Assembly (NCBI RefSeq): GCF_023145115.1
Contig: NZ_JAGLEJ010000022.1
Location: forward strand, 1 to 64,000
Reading direction: 5' to 3'
Origin: Algiphilus sp.
GTDB taxonomy: Bacteria; Pseudomonadota; Gammaproteobacteria; Nevskiales; Nevskiaceae
DNA length: 64,000 nucleotides
In this document: positions 43,185-51,895 of the stretch, in pieces
How positions within the stretch are numbered: the stretch's first letter is position 1
How the letters are laid out: each line of letters starts with the position of its first letter
Notes under the pieces: generated by a model
The model's input: the letters and a program-made list of their open reading frames with translations, nothing else
The model's database searches: none
Told to the model about the DNA's origin: nothing
Made by a program: the position numbers and the translations under genes

Positions 43185-44057
43185 TCAGGCCGCCTGCGGC
43201 GGCGCGTGCGTCAGCAACGCGAGCATGCGGTGGACGCGGGCGCGCATGTCGCGCCGGTCGACGATGGCGTCGATGGCACCGTGCTCCAGCAGGAACTCGG
43301 AACGCTGGAACCCTTCCGGCAGGGTCTGGCGCACCGTCTGCTCGATCACGCGCGGGCCGGCGAACCCGATCAGCGCGCCCGGCTCGGCGAGATTGATGTC
43401 GCCCAGCATGGCGAGGCTGGCGGACACGCCGCCGGTGGTGGGATGGGTCATCACCGACACGTACGGCAATCCGCGGTCGGCCATGCGCGCGAGCGCCGCC
43501 GAGGTCTTCGCCATCTGCAGCAGCGAGAACAGCGCCTCCTGCATGCGCGCGCCGCCGGTGGCGGTGAAGCAGATCATCGGGACGCCGTCGTCGACCGCGC
43601 GCTGCACGCCGCGTGCGAAGCGCTCGCCGACGACGCTGCCCATGCTGCCCCCCAGGAAGGAGAACTCGAAGGCGGCCGCGACCACCGGCATGCCCTGGAG
43701 CGCGCCGCGCACGACCACCAGCGCATCGTCCTCGCCGGTCTTCTTCTGCGCTTCGGCGAGCCGGTCGCGATACTTCTTGGTGTCGCGGAAACGCAGAGGG
43801 TCGGTGGGCTTGATGTCGGTGCCGATCTCGTGCTGCTCGGCGTCCGCGTCGAGGAAATGCGCGATGCGGGCACGCGCGTTGATGCGGCGGTGCGCGCCGC
43901 ACTTCGGGCAGACCTGGAGCGTGCGCTCGAGCTCGGCGCGATAGAGCACCGATTGGCAATCCTCGCACTTCGTCCAGAGCCCTTCCGGAACGCTCTTCTT
44001 GCGCTCGGTTTCACTGGTATCGATGCGCGAGGGCAGGATCTTGTCGAGCCAGTTCAA
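43185..44057 (-). CDS. accD: Acetyl-CoA carboxylase carboxyltransferase subunit beta
   Basis: 290 residues. It transfers carboxyl from biotin to acetyl-CoA with AccA, first step of fatty acid synthesis. The N-terminal zinc ribbon has four cysteines (CEDCQSVLYR, CPKCGAHRR). The crotonase-type core has SMGSVVGERFARG, CFTATGGARMQE, SVMTHPTTGGVSAS and GFAGPRVIEQTVRQ. It lies 60 bases downstream of trpA and 10 bases before folC. Confidence 0.97.
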   Translation of the reverse strand: MNWLDKILPSRIDTSETERKKSVPEGLWTKCEDCQSVLYRAELERTLQVCPKCGAHRRINARARIAHFLDADAEQHEIGTDIKPTDPLRFRDTKKYRDRLAEAQKKTGEDDALVVVRGALQGMPVVAAAFEFSFLGGSMGSVVGERFARGVQRAVDDGVPMICFTATGGARMQEALFSLLQMAKTSAALARMADRGLPYVSVMTHPTTGGVSASLAMLGDINLAEPGALIGFAGPRVIEQTVRQTLPEGFQRSEFLLEHGAIDAIVDRRDMRARVHRMLALLTHAPPQAA

Positions 44058-44117
44058 GGCAGCTCCGTTACGTCGATGTTGGCCGGGTCGCCGCGCTCGC
44101 GCGGCACCGCTTCACGG

Positions 44118-44927
44118 TCATGCTAGCGCATCGAGCGCCTCGCGCAACGCGCGGGCGGTGGTTTCGAGCTCGCCGCCCGCGCGATCGGGCGTGGCTTCGA
44201 GATCGGCGATGCGCTGCACCAGGGCGCTGCCCACCACGACGCCGTCGGCGTTGCGCCCGACCGCCTGGGCGCTGGCGGCGTCGCGGACGCCGAAGCCCAC
44301 CGCCACCGGCAGCGAGACGTGCTCGCGGATCGCGGCGACGTGGGTGGCGACATCCTCGGGATCGAGTCGATCGGAGCCGGTGACACCCTTGAGCGAGACG
44401 TAGTAGACGTAGCCCGAGCCCAGGGCGCCGATCGCGTCCATGCGGGCGGCACTGCTGGTCGGCGCCAGCAGGAAGATGCAGTCGAGCCCGTGCTCGCGGA
44501 GCACCGGCGCGAGATCGGGCGCCTCCTCCACCGAGAGGTCGACGATCAGCACGGCATCGACGCCGGCCTCGGCGGCGGCCGCGGCGAAGGCCGCGGCGCC
44601 GAAGCGCTCGATGGGGTTGAGATAGCCCATCAGCACGACCGGCGTGTCGGGGTCGTCGGCGCGGAACCGGCGCACCATGTCGAGCACGTCGCGCAGGCTG
44701 GTACCGTGGCGCAGCGCACGCTCGCACGCCAGCTGGATCACCGGTCCGTCCGCCATCGGATCGGAGAACGGCACGCCCAGCTCCAGCACGTCGGCGCCGC
44801 CCCGCACCAGCGCGTGCAGATAGTCGACGGTGTGCGACGGATGCGGATCGCCCGCCGTGATGTACGGCACCAGAGCCTTGCGGCCCGCCGCCCGCAGGCG
44901 CTCGAAGGCGGTTGCGATGCGGCTCAT
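44118..44927 (-). CDS. trpA: Tryptophan synthase alpha subunit
   Basis: 269 residues, TIM barrel. It releases indole from indole-3-glycerol phosphate and passes it to TrpB. The catalytic acid residues lie in LELGVPFSDPMADGPVIQ, and the phosphate-binding loops include VAVGFGVRD and VVGSALVQ. It is separated from trpB by 304 bases that hold repeat element A; in most genomes the two genes abut or overlap. Coupling with trpB translation is therefore lost here. Confidence 0.96.
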   Translation of the reverse strand: MSRIATAFERLRAAGRKALVPYITAGDPHPSHTVDYLHALVRGGADVLELGVPFSDPMADGPVIQLACERALRHGTSLRDVLDMVRRFRADDPDTPVVLMGYLNPIERFGAAAFAAAAAEAGVDAVLIVDLSVEEAPDLAPVLREHGLDCIFLLAPTSSAARMDAIGALGSGYVYYVSLKGVTGSDRLDPEDVATHVAAIREHVSLPVAVGFGVRDAASAQAVGRNADGVVVGSALVQRIADLEATPDRAGGELETTARALREALDALA

Positions 44928-44998
44928 GAGCGCCGTGCCTGCATCGCGATGGCAAAAACCGCAGATTGCGCGGATCTGCGCAGATGCTCATCGCGGTT
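44928..44998. other. Short sequence between trpA and repeat A with a related degenerate motif
   Basis: It contains CCGCAGATTGCGCGGATCTGCGCAGAT at about 44959-44985, built from variants of the CACAGATT unit found in repeat A. No coding potential. It probably represents an older, decayed piece of the same repeat family. Confidence 0.45.
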
Positions 44999-45201
44999 AA
45001 CCACAGATTTCACAGATTTCCACAGATTCCGTTGCATTGTGTCGAGCCAACTATTGCGCATATCAGGGTCTTCACCCCTTCTCCCCGTCGCGGAGAAGGG
45101 CCAGGGATGGTGAGGGGCCACGCATCGCGTGGCGGCTTGGTTCGAACAGCCTTGTGTCTTGATGCAGAAGAATCTGTGTCTATCTGCGAAATCTGTGGTT
45201 C
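44999..45201. repeat. Repeat element A (203 bp, inverted-repeat ends, composite)
   Basis: The left arm AACCACAGATTTCACAGATT is mirrored by a right arm ending GAAATCTGTGGTTC (imperfect). The interior differs from copies B and C: it holds a hairpin CCCTTCTCC-N7-GGAGAAGGG (45076-45100) followed by GGTGAGGGG, a motif like other dispersed repeats of high-GC Proteobacteria. It lies entirely in the trpB-trpA gap and encodes no protein of its own. Confidence 0.8.
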
Positions 45202-45231
45202 TGCAAGAACAGACTGGCAGCGAGGGGCCAT

Positions 45232-46446
45232 CTATTCGAGCGTCGTCCCCTGCAGTCTGGCGACGGTGTAGAGATCCTTGTCGCCGCGTCCGGACAGGTT
45301 CACCACCATGCGCTTGCCGGCACCGAACTCCGGCGCCAGGCGACGCGCCCAGGCCAGCGCGTGCGAGGTCTCCAGCGCCGGAATGATGCCCTCTACACGG
45401 GTGCATTCATGGAACGCCGCCACCGCCTCGTCGTCGTCGACGCTGACGTACTCGACGCGGCCGCTGTCCTTCAGCCAGGCGTGCTCGGGCCCGACGCCGG
45501 GATAATCGAGCCCGGCCGATATCGAATGCGTGCCGCTGATCTGCCCGTTATCGTCGGCCATGATGTAGGTGCGGTTGCCGTGCAGCACGCCCGGCCGGCC
45601 GGCCGAGAGCGGCGCCGCGTGCTCGCCGCTGGCGATGCCGTGGCCACCGGCCTCGACGCCCCACATGCGCACATCGGTGTCGCCGATGAAGGGGTGGAAC
45701 AGGCCGATGGCGTTGGAGCCGCCGCCCACGCAGGCCACCAGCGCGTCGGGGAGCGCACCGAAGGCCGCCTGCGTCTGCTCGCGCACTTCCCGGCCCACCA
45801 CCGCATTGAAGTCGCGCACCAGCAGCGGGTACGGATGCGGACCGGCCACGGTGCCGATGACGTAGAAGGTATCGTCGACGTTGGTCACCCAGTCGCGCAG
45901 CGCCTCGTTCATGGCGTCCTTGAGGGTGCGCGTCCCGCTCTTCACCGGTACCACCTCGGCACCGAGCAGCTTCATGCGGTAGACGTTGATCGACTGGCGC
46001 TCGACATCCTCGGCGCCCATGTAGACCACGCACTTCAGGCCCAGCCGCGCAGCGATCGTCGCGCTCGCCACGCCGTGCTGGCCGGCACCGGTCTCGGCGA
46101 TGATGCGGGTCTTGCCGAGGTGCTTGGCCAGCAGCGCCTGACCGACGGTGTTGTTGATCTTGTGCGCGCCGGTGTGATTCAGGTCCTCGCGCTTCAGGTA
46201 GATCTCGGCGCCGCCCCAGCGCCGGGTCAGGCGCTCTGCCGGATACAGCGGCGAGGGGCGGCCGACATAGAGCGCCAGATCGCGGTCCAGCTCGGCCCGG
46301 AAATCCGGGTCGTCGCGCAGCGACAGATACGCCTTCTCGAGCTCCAGCAGCGGCTCCATCAGCGTCTCGGCGACGAAGCGGCCGCCGTAGGGGCCGAAGT
46401 GCCCGCGGTTGTCCGGATAGTCGTAGCTGTTCGGATTACTGGTCAT
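45232..46446 (-). CDS. trpB: Tryptophan synthase beta subunit
   Basis: 404 residues, PLP enzyme. It condenses indole with serine to make tryptophan. The PLP lysine is in LNHTGAHKINN, and the phosphate-binding loop GGGSNA is in CVGGGSNAIGLFHPF. Motifs GPYGGRFVAETLMEPL and AGLDYPGVGPEHAWLKD match TrpB1. The start is ATG at 46444-46446 (MTSNPNSYDYPD), overlapping the end of trpF. Downstream lies repeat A and then trpA. Confidence 0.97.
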   Translation of the reverse strand: MTSNPNSYDYPDNRGHFGPYGGRFVAETLMEPLLELEKAYLSLRDDPDFRAELDRDLALYVGRPSPLYPAERLTRRWGGAEIYLKREDLNHTGAHKINNTVGQALLAKHLGKTRIIAETGAGQHGVASATIAARLGLKCVVYMGAEDVERQSINVYRMKLLGAEVVPVKSGTRTLKDAMNEALRDWVTNVDDTFYVIGTVAGPHPYPLLVRDFNAVVGREVREQTQAAFGALPDALVACVGGGSNAIGLFHPFIGDTDVRMWGVEAGGHGIASGEHAAPLSAGRPGVLHGNRTYIMADDNGQISGTHSISAGLDYPGVGPEHAWLKDSGRVEYVSVDDDEAVAAFHECTRVEGIIPALETSHALAWARRLAPEFGAGKRMVVNLSGRGDKDLYTVARLQGTTLE

Positions 46447-47068
46447 CGCCCTTGCCCACCTCTTCAATGAATGCCGCCACCTTGCGGGGATCCTTCTCGC
46501 CCGGTGCCGACTCGACACCGCTCGATACGTCCACCGCCCAGGGGCGGAACTGACGCACTGCATCGGCCACGTTGCCGGGCGCGAGACCGCCCGCGAGCAC
46601 CAGCGGCAGCGTGCTCGCCCCGCTGAGCGCGCCGGGCGTCACCCGCTGGCCGCTCCCGCCCATCTCGCCGGTGCCGTGGCCGTCGATCAGCAGCCCCGCT
46701 GCGCTCGGGTGCGCCCGCGAGGCCGCCTCGAGATCGGTGCCGTCGGCCGCCGCAACGGCCTTGATGTAGCGCAACCCGAACGCGGTGCAGAAGGCCGCGT
46801 CCTCGCTGCCGTGAAACTGCAGCAGATCGGGCGCGACGCGCTCGCAGACCGCCGATACCGCGTCGCGATCGCTGTCCATGAACAGCGCCACCAGCTGCAC
46901 GAAGGGCGGCAGCGCCCCGCGCAGGGCCACCGCTTCGTCGACGCCGATGGCGCGCGGCGACGCCGGCACGAACACGACGCCGACCGCGTCGGCGCCGCAA
47001 CGGGCCGCGTGCAGCGCGTCCTCGCGCCGCGTCACGCCGCAGATCTTGACACGCGTGCGATGGCTCAT
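46436..47068 (-). CDS. trpF: Phosphoribosylanthranilate isomerase
   Basis: 210 residues, TIM barrel. It converts phosphoribosylanthranilate to CdRP in tryptophan synthesis. The catalytic cysteine is in VKICGVTRREDA and the catalytic aspartate in LVALFMDSD, with LLQFHGSED and VDVSSGVESAPGEKD as further signatures. The start is ATG at 47066-47068. It sits after truA and overlaps trpB by 11 bases, giving a truA-trpF-trpB-trpA run as found in many gammaproteobacteria. Confidence 0.95.
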   Translation of the reverse strand: MSHRTRVKICGVTRREDALHAARCGADAVGVVFVPASPRAIGVDEAVALRGALPPFVQLVALFMDSDRDAVSAVCERVAPDLLQFHGSEDAAFCTAFGLRYIKAVAAADGTDLEAASRAHPSAAGLLIDGHGTGEMGGSGQRVTPGALSGASTLPLVLAGGLAPGNVADAVRQFRPWAVDVSSGVESAPGEKDPRKVAAFIEEVGKGDDQ

Positions 47069-47090
47069 GGCGGCGCGAATTGTACGCGCC

Positions 47091-47867
47091 TCAGGGGAAC
47101 ACCGGATCGACCGGAGAGGGAATGTCGTACGCCTCCGGGTAGCGCGCGCCCAGCAGATAGAGGCCGGCCGCCGGCGCCGTCGCCGCCGCTGCGCGCCGGT
47201 CGCGTCCGGCCAGGAGCGTCCCGATCCAGGCCGGCTCGGCCGCGCCCCGCCCGACCGCCGACAGCGAACCGGCGATGTTGCGCACCATGTGATGCAGGAA
47301 GGCGTTGCCGCCGACATCGATGCAGACGAAGCTGCCCCGGCGATGCACGGCGATGGCGTCGAGCCGGCGCATCGGCGTCGGCGACTGGCACTCCGCGGCC
47401 CGGAAGGCCGAGAAATCGTGCTCGCCGACAAGGACCTGCGCCGCCTCGTGCATGCGCTCCGCATCCAGCTCGTGCGGCGACCACGCGCAGCGATCGCGCC
47501 ACAGCGCGCTGCGTGCGCCGGCGCACAGGAAGACGTAGCGGTAGGCCCGCCATGTCGCGGCATGGCGCGCGTGGAAGCCGTCGTCCACCAGCCGCGCCCA
47601 GCGCACAGCGATATCGCCCGGCAGGTGGCTGTTGGCGCCCATGCACCAGGCGCGCTCGTCGCGTTCGGCCGGGCTGTCGAAGTGGATCACCTGCATCGCC
47701 GCGTGCACGCCGCCATCGGTGCGGCCCGAGGCCATGACTCGCAGCGGGTGGTTCGCGACCCGGCCGAGCGCGTCCTCGACACGGGCCTGCACGCTGTCGA
47801 TATGCGACAGCTTCTGCCAGCCGCGATAGGCGGTGCCGGCGTACTCGATCCCGGCCGCCCAGCGCAT
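47091..47867 (-). CDS. truA: tRNA pseudouridine(38-40) synthase TruA
   Basis: 258 residues. It isomerises uridines 38-40 in the anticodon arm. The catalytic aspartate is in ASGRTDGGVHA, and YRYVFLC and FLHHMVRNIAGSL are family motifs. The start is ATG at 47865-47867 (MRWAAGIEYAG), overlapping the upstream stop by one base. It is the usual neighbour of fimV and trpF. Confidence 0.95.
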   Translation of the reverse strand: MRWAAGIEYAGTAYRGWQKLSHIDSVQARVEDALGRVANHPLRVMASGRTDGGVHAAMQVIHFDSPAERDERAWCMGANSHLPGDIAVRWARLVDDGFHARHAATWRAYRYVFLCAGARSALWRDRCAWSPHELDAERMHEAAQVLVGEHDFSAFRAAECQSPTPMRRLDAIAVHRRGSFVCIDVGGNAFLHHMVRNIAGSLSAVGRGAAEPAWIGTLLAGRDRRAAAATAPAAGLYLLGARYPEAYDIPSPVDPVFP

Positions 47868-48553
47868 CAGGCCGCGTAGACCAGCAGCACCGCCGCGCAC
47901 GCGGCCGTCAGCAGCAGATAGTCGCGGGCGCGCGGCAGCCCCGCGGGCGGGATCTCCCACACCGCGTCGCCGGCGAAGCGGCCGGATTCGGCCTCCAGCA
48001 TCATGCGGGCCGCGGCGGTCTCGAGCCCTTCACCGCGCCCACGCAGGCGGCCGGCTTCACCGCGCGCGGTATCCACAGCCGCGAATACCAGCGCGACGCG
48101 TCTGGCGAAGCGCTGCACCGGAACGCCGACGCGCCGGAGCGGCGCCAGACACCACATCAGCCCCGCCGCCAGCCATTGGGGCGGCGTGCTGCGCGTGAGC
48201 GCCACCACGGCGCCGAGCAGCGCCACCAGCACGCCGCAGCGACGCAGCGCTTCCTCGGCACCGAGATCGGTGAGCCCCGGCAGCGTCGGCCATATGGGGG
48301 TGCCGCCACCGCGCCACAGGTGCAGCACCACGATGGCGAAGAACAGCCAGCGCAGCCGCCACAGGCCGTTGAGGTAGAAGCGCGCACCGCTTGTCGAACG
48401 CGCATGCAGCCACGCCAGCGCCAGCGCGCCGGCCAGCCAGAGCCCCGCCACCGGCAGCTCCGGCAGCGTCGCCGCGAACATCAACAGCAGCAGCAGGCGT
48501 ATTCCGCTGTGCGGCCCGTCCAGAGGCGGCGCTGGCGTGACCCCGCCGCTCAC
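47867..48553 (-). CDS. EcfT/CbiQ-like membrane protein between fimV and truA
   Basis: 228 residues with five to six hydrophobic helices (RLLLLLMFAATLP, GALALAWLHARS, WLFFAIVVLHLW, CGVLVALLGAVVAL, DYLLLTAACAAVLLVY). The central cytoplasmic helix LAPLRRVGVPVQRFARRVALVFAAVDTARGEAGRLRGRGE resembles the coupling region of energy-coupling-factor transporter T components, with ARG-type motifs. No ECF ATPases or substrate-binding partner lies nearby. The family call is tentative; the gene is real because it is coupled to fimV and truA by abutting start and stop codons. Confidence 0.6.
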   Translation of the reverse strand: MSGGVTPAPPLDGPHSGIRLLLLLMFAATLPELPVAGLWLAGALALAWLHARSTSGARFYLNGLWRLRWLFFAIVVLHLWRGGGTPIWPTLPGLTDLGAEEALRRCGVLVALLGAVVALTRSTPPQWLAAGLMWCLAPLRRVGVPVQRFARRVALVFAAVDTARGEAGRLRGRGEGLETAAARMMLEAESGRFAGDAVWEIPPAGLPRARDYLLLTAACAAVLLVYAA

Positions 48554-51500
48554 TCAGCCGAGCGACGCCAGCAGCTGCTCCGCTTCCTGTCGCTGCTGCG
48601 CGTCACCGCCGTCGACGACTTCCTGCAGCAGCGGCCGTGCCAGCTCGGCCTCGCCCATGTCCGCGTAGGCGCGCGCCAGATCGAGACGCCCGGCCGCCTG
48701 CAGCGTGGGATCGCTCTCGGGCTCGCCGCCGGGCTCCACTTCGAGCCCGGCGATGTCGAAATCGTCCGAGTCGGCCGACGGCTCGGCCGGTTCCTCCGCC
48801 GGCAGATCGAGGAAGCCGCCGGCGTCGTCCGCGCCGGAATCCGGTGCCGACGCGGGCGGCGCATCGGCACCCGCCTCCGGCGATCCGCCCGTCGGGGCAT
48901 CGTCGTCGGCACCCATCCCGGCATCGAAATCGTCGAGCGAGAAGTCGGCCAGGTCGAAGGCGTCGTCGTCCGCGCTGCCGAAGGGATCGGCACCGGTGTC
49001 GGTCGATTCGGCGTCGCTCTGCCCCGCCGTTGCGCCGTCATCGAGCTCGAGGTCGTCGAGATCGAAGTCGAGCCCGGCATCGGCGAAGGTCGCTTCTCCG
49101 CTGTCCCCGGACGCCGTCTTCGCGGGCGCGGGCGCAGCCAGCGCCTCGGTGTCGAAGTCGAGCACGTGGTCGCTGTCGGCGAACGCCGGCGGCGACGTCG
49201 GCTCCTCGACCGGCGTCGGGGGCTCCAGATCGCCGAGATCGAAATCGAGGAGCTGCTCGGCCTCCTCGGGGTCGACGTCATGCAGCGTCTCGTCCGCCGC
49301 CGCATCCGCGCCGTCGGCCTCAACCGGCTCGGCGAACGCGCCGGCGCCTTCCGGCGCGGCCGTGTCGGCGAAGGGCTCGGGCGCCGCGACGTGGTCATCG
49401 CTCGCTGCCGCGGGCGGCGTGGCGTCGGCGAAGGCCGCTTCCGCGGGAAGGTCGTCGGCGGGCGGGGCTTCCGGCTCGTCGGCCGGCAGCGCCGCCGTGG
49501 CCACCGTGCCGGCACCGGCGACGGCTGCCGCACCGGCGCCACCCGCCGCGCTGGCGTGACGCGAGTCGGGGGCGATGCGGTCCGCCATCGCCGCCAGCCG
49601 CTCGCGCTGCGCGTCGTCGAGCTCGCAACCACTGGCGGCGTCGGCCGCCTCGAGGAAGTCCTCGCGCTGCTCGGATACGTGATAGACCTCGGCCAGCTTG
49701 AGCCGCAGCTCGGCGTTGTCCGGGTCGCGGGCGATGGCCGCCTCCAGCCGTTCGACGGCGTCGGCGTACATGCCGTAGGCGATCCGGAAATCGGCATCGG
49801 CGAGCGGATCGTCATCGGTCCCGTCGCTGTCCGCCGCGGCAACCGCAGTGCCGTCTTCGCTGTCGCCGTCCGATGACGCCATCGCATTGCGGTAGGCGCT
49901 CTCCAGGCTCTCGGGCTCGGGCTCGTCGTCGCCCGCGGCAGGATCGGTCGCCGTGTCCGCCCCGGCAGCGGGGGGCGCAGTCGGCTCCGGTGTTTCGGGC
50001 ATCGGTGCGGGATCGTAGGGCGCGGCGTCGGCTGCGGCCTGGCGGCGACGCCACCACAGCGCGCCACCCGCGAGCAGCAGCACCGCGGCCACGGCGAGCA
50101 GCAGGGCCATCGGGAAGCCGCCCGACGGCGCCACCGGTTGCGGGCGCGGCCCGGACTCGGCGCTCGCGTCGGCCGGCGCATCGGCGTCGGCGACTCCGGG
50201 CCCGGCAGCCGTCTCGACGTCATCAGCGGCAGCGCCCTCGGCAGCGTCGGAGGCGACCGTGCCGCCCTCCGCCGTGCCGTCGCCACTCTCGCCGCTCTCG
50301 CCGCCCGCTGCCGGCTCGGCATCGGCCGGACCGGTGGAGACCGCATCCGCCTCGGAGCGATCCGCAGCGGGTGCGTCGGTGTCGTCGCCGCCGGGTTCGT
50401 CGCCCGCATCCGGGGTGCCGGCGACCACCGGGTCGTCGGCGCCGTCATCGTCCGATCCGGACGCAGCCTGCTGCACCGACGACGCGACCGGTGTCACCGG
50501 TTCGGCGCTCGCGCTGTCGGTACGCGGCGCCGATGGCGCCTGTGCCGTGCGCTGTGCGGAAGGCGTGCTAGCGGAAGGCGCTGGTGTCGAGCGGGTGCCG
50601 GAAGCGTTCCCCGCTTCGGCAGCCGCCTCGCCGGTGCGCATGGACCCGTCGACCAGCGCCGTCATGCGACGTTGCGCCAGAGCCGGATCGATGGCGCGCA
50701 CGGTGGCGCGGTCGGGAATGCGGATGCGCGCGCCGAGCAGGATGTTGGTGGCCTGCCCGTTCTCGAATGCGCGCGGGTTCGCGCGCACGATGGCGAGCAT
50801 CTGCTGCTCCATGGTCACGCCGCGGTCGTCGCCGCGGGCGCGCTCGGCGACGCGCCAGAGCGTGTCCCCGCGCGATACGGTGTAGGCGGCCCCGCCGACC
50901 GGCGGGCTGGTCGCGGCCGCGTTGTCGGTCGTTGTCGCGCTGGTGGTATCGGTCCCGGTCGTGGCGCTGCGCTCGCGCTGCGCCGCGCGGCCGCCCTCCC
51001 CGATGCGGACCAGCAGCTCGGGATCGAGCTGGCGCTCTTCGGGCGTGGTGAAGAAGCGCGTCTCGCCGTCGGTACCCTCCGCGGCATCCGATTCGGTGGC
51101 CGGCGATGCTGCCGGAGCCGTTGGTTCTGCCGCTGCCTGCGCCGGTGTCGCGGCCTCGGTAGTGGTGGTATCGGGGGCCGACGAGGCGGCCGATCCGGCA
51201 TCAGCCGACGCACCGGACGTCGACGATGCCGTGGGAGCCGGCGATGCGGCCCCGGCATCGGCCCCGGCATCGGCGCCTGAACCGGCATCCGTACCCGCCG
51301 TGGCGGCGGCCGGCGCCGCGTCGGCCGGCATCCCTTCGGCCGGATCGACCGCCCTGCCCGCGCTCTCCACCGGCTCCGGATCGCCGGCGGTGCGCGGCGG
51401 GTCGACCAGCAGCGTGTAGGCGCGCTGCACGCTCTGGCGACCCTGCTGCACCTCGATGAGGAGATCGATGACCGGCTCGCGCAACGCCGAAGCGCCGCGC

Positions 51501-51781
51501 ACGGTGACCACCGGGCGCCCGTCGATGCGCTCGACCGCGAGGCGCAGGTTGCGCAGGTAGTCGTCGCGCACCAGATCGGTGGCGGCGTAGCGATCCGCCG
51601 GCGCGATGCGCGCGCTGACCTCGTCGAGCGCGTCCATGTTGACGTCGCGCAGCGTCACGGTGGCGTGCAGGGGCTGATTGAGCGCCGAGTGCAGCTCCAG
51701 CGACCCCAGACCGATGGCCCGGGCGCCCGGCGCAACGCAGGCAATGGCGACGGCAAGCAGCGCGCGCTTGGCAACGGTCAT
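48554..51781 (-). CDS. fimV: FimV-type peptidoglycan-binding regulator of polar machinery
   Basis: 1075 residues. A signal peptide to about residue 22, the FimV N-terminal domain (IGLGSLELHSALNQPLHATVTL), a LysM domain at about 299-355 (YTVSRGDTLWRVAERA), a membrane helix at about 556-577, a TPR-like segment at about 661-720, a very acidic low-complexity region and a C-terminal FimV domain at about 1025-1075 (AGRLDLARAYADMGEAELAR). In Pseudomonas it supports type IV pili and twitching by organising polar proteins. It is the longest gene in the window. Little is conserved outside the named domains. Confidence 0.93.
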   Translation of the reverse strand: MTVAKRALLAVAIACVAPGARAIGLGSLELHSALNQPLHATVTLRDVNMDALDEVSARIAPADRYAATDLVRDDYLRNLRLAVERIDGRPVVTVRGASALREPVIDLLIEVQQGRQSVQRAYTLLVDPPRTAGDPEPVESAGRAVDPAEGMPADAAPAAATAGTDAGSGADAGADAGAASPAPTASSTSGASADAGSAASSAPDTTTTEAATPAQAAAEPTAPAASPATESDAAEGTDGETRFFTTPEERQLDPELLVRIGEGGRAAQRERSATTGTDTTSATTTDNAAATSPPVGGAAYTVSRGDTLWRVAERARGDDRGVTMEQQMLAIVRANPRAFENGQATNILLGARIRIPDRATVRAIDPALAQRRMTALVDGSMRTGEAAAEAGNASGTRSTPAPSASTPSAQRTAQAPSAPRTDSASAEPVTPVASSVQQAASGSDDDGADDPVVAGTPDAGDEPGGDDTDAPAADRSEADAVSTGPADAEPAAGGESGESGDGTAEGGTVASDAAEGAAADDVETAAGPGVADADAPADASAESGPRPQPVAPSGGFPMALLLAVAAVLLLAGGALWWRRRQAAADAAPYDPAPMPETPEPTAPPAAGADTATDPAAGDDEPEPESLESAYRNAMASSDGDSEDGTAVAAADSDGTDDDPLADADFRIAYGMYADAVERLEAAIARDPDNAELRLKLAEVYHVSEQREDFLEAADAASGCELDDAQRERLAAMADRIAPDSRHASAAGGAGAAAVAGAGTVATAALPADEPEAPPADDLPAEAAFADATPPAAASDDHVAAPEPFADTAAPEGAGAFAEPVEADGADAAADETLHDVDPEEAEQLLDFDLGDLEPPTPVEEPTSPPAFADSDHVLDFDTEALAAPAPAKTASGDSGEATFADAGLDFDLDDLELDDGATAGQSDAESTDTGADPFGSADDDAFDLADFSLDDFDAGMGADDDAPTGGSPEAGADAPPASAPDSGADDAGGFLDLPAEEPAEPSADSDDFDIAGLEVEPGGEPESDPTLQAAGRLDLARAYADMGEAELARPLLQEVVDGGDAQQRQEAEQLLASLG

Positions 51782-51895
51782 GACGAACTTACACCCCCGG
51801 ACAATCTCCGGAAATCAGCCTACTGCATTGCGCGGCCTTTGTAATCCGCGCGACGGGCACCCGGGCCGGCACTCCGCCACCGCCCGTCGGCCGCC

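Noticed and set aside
44959..45201. trp attenuator or T-box in the trpB-trpA gap
   Set aside because: The gap is explained by repeat A; no leader peptide with Trp codons or T-box features is visible.
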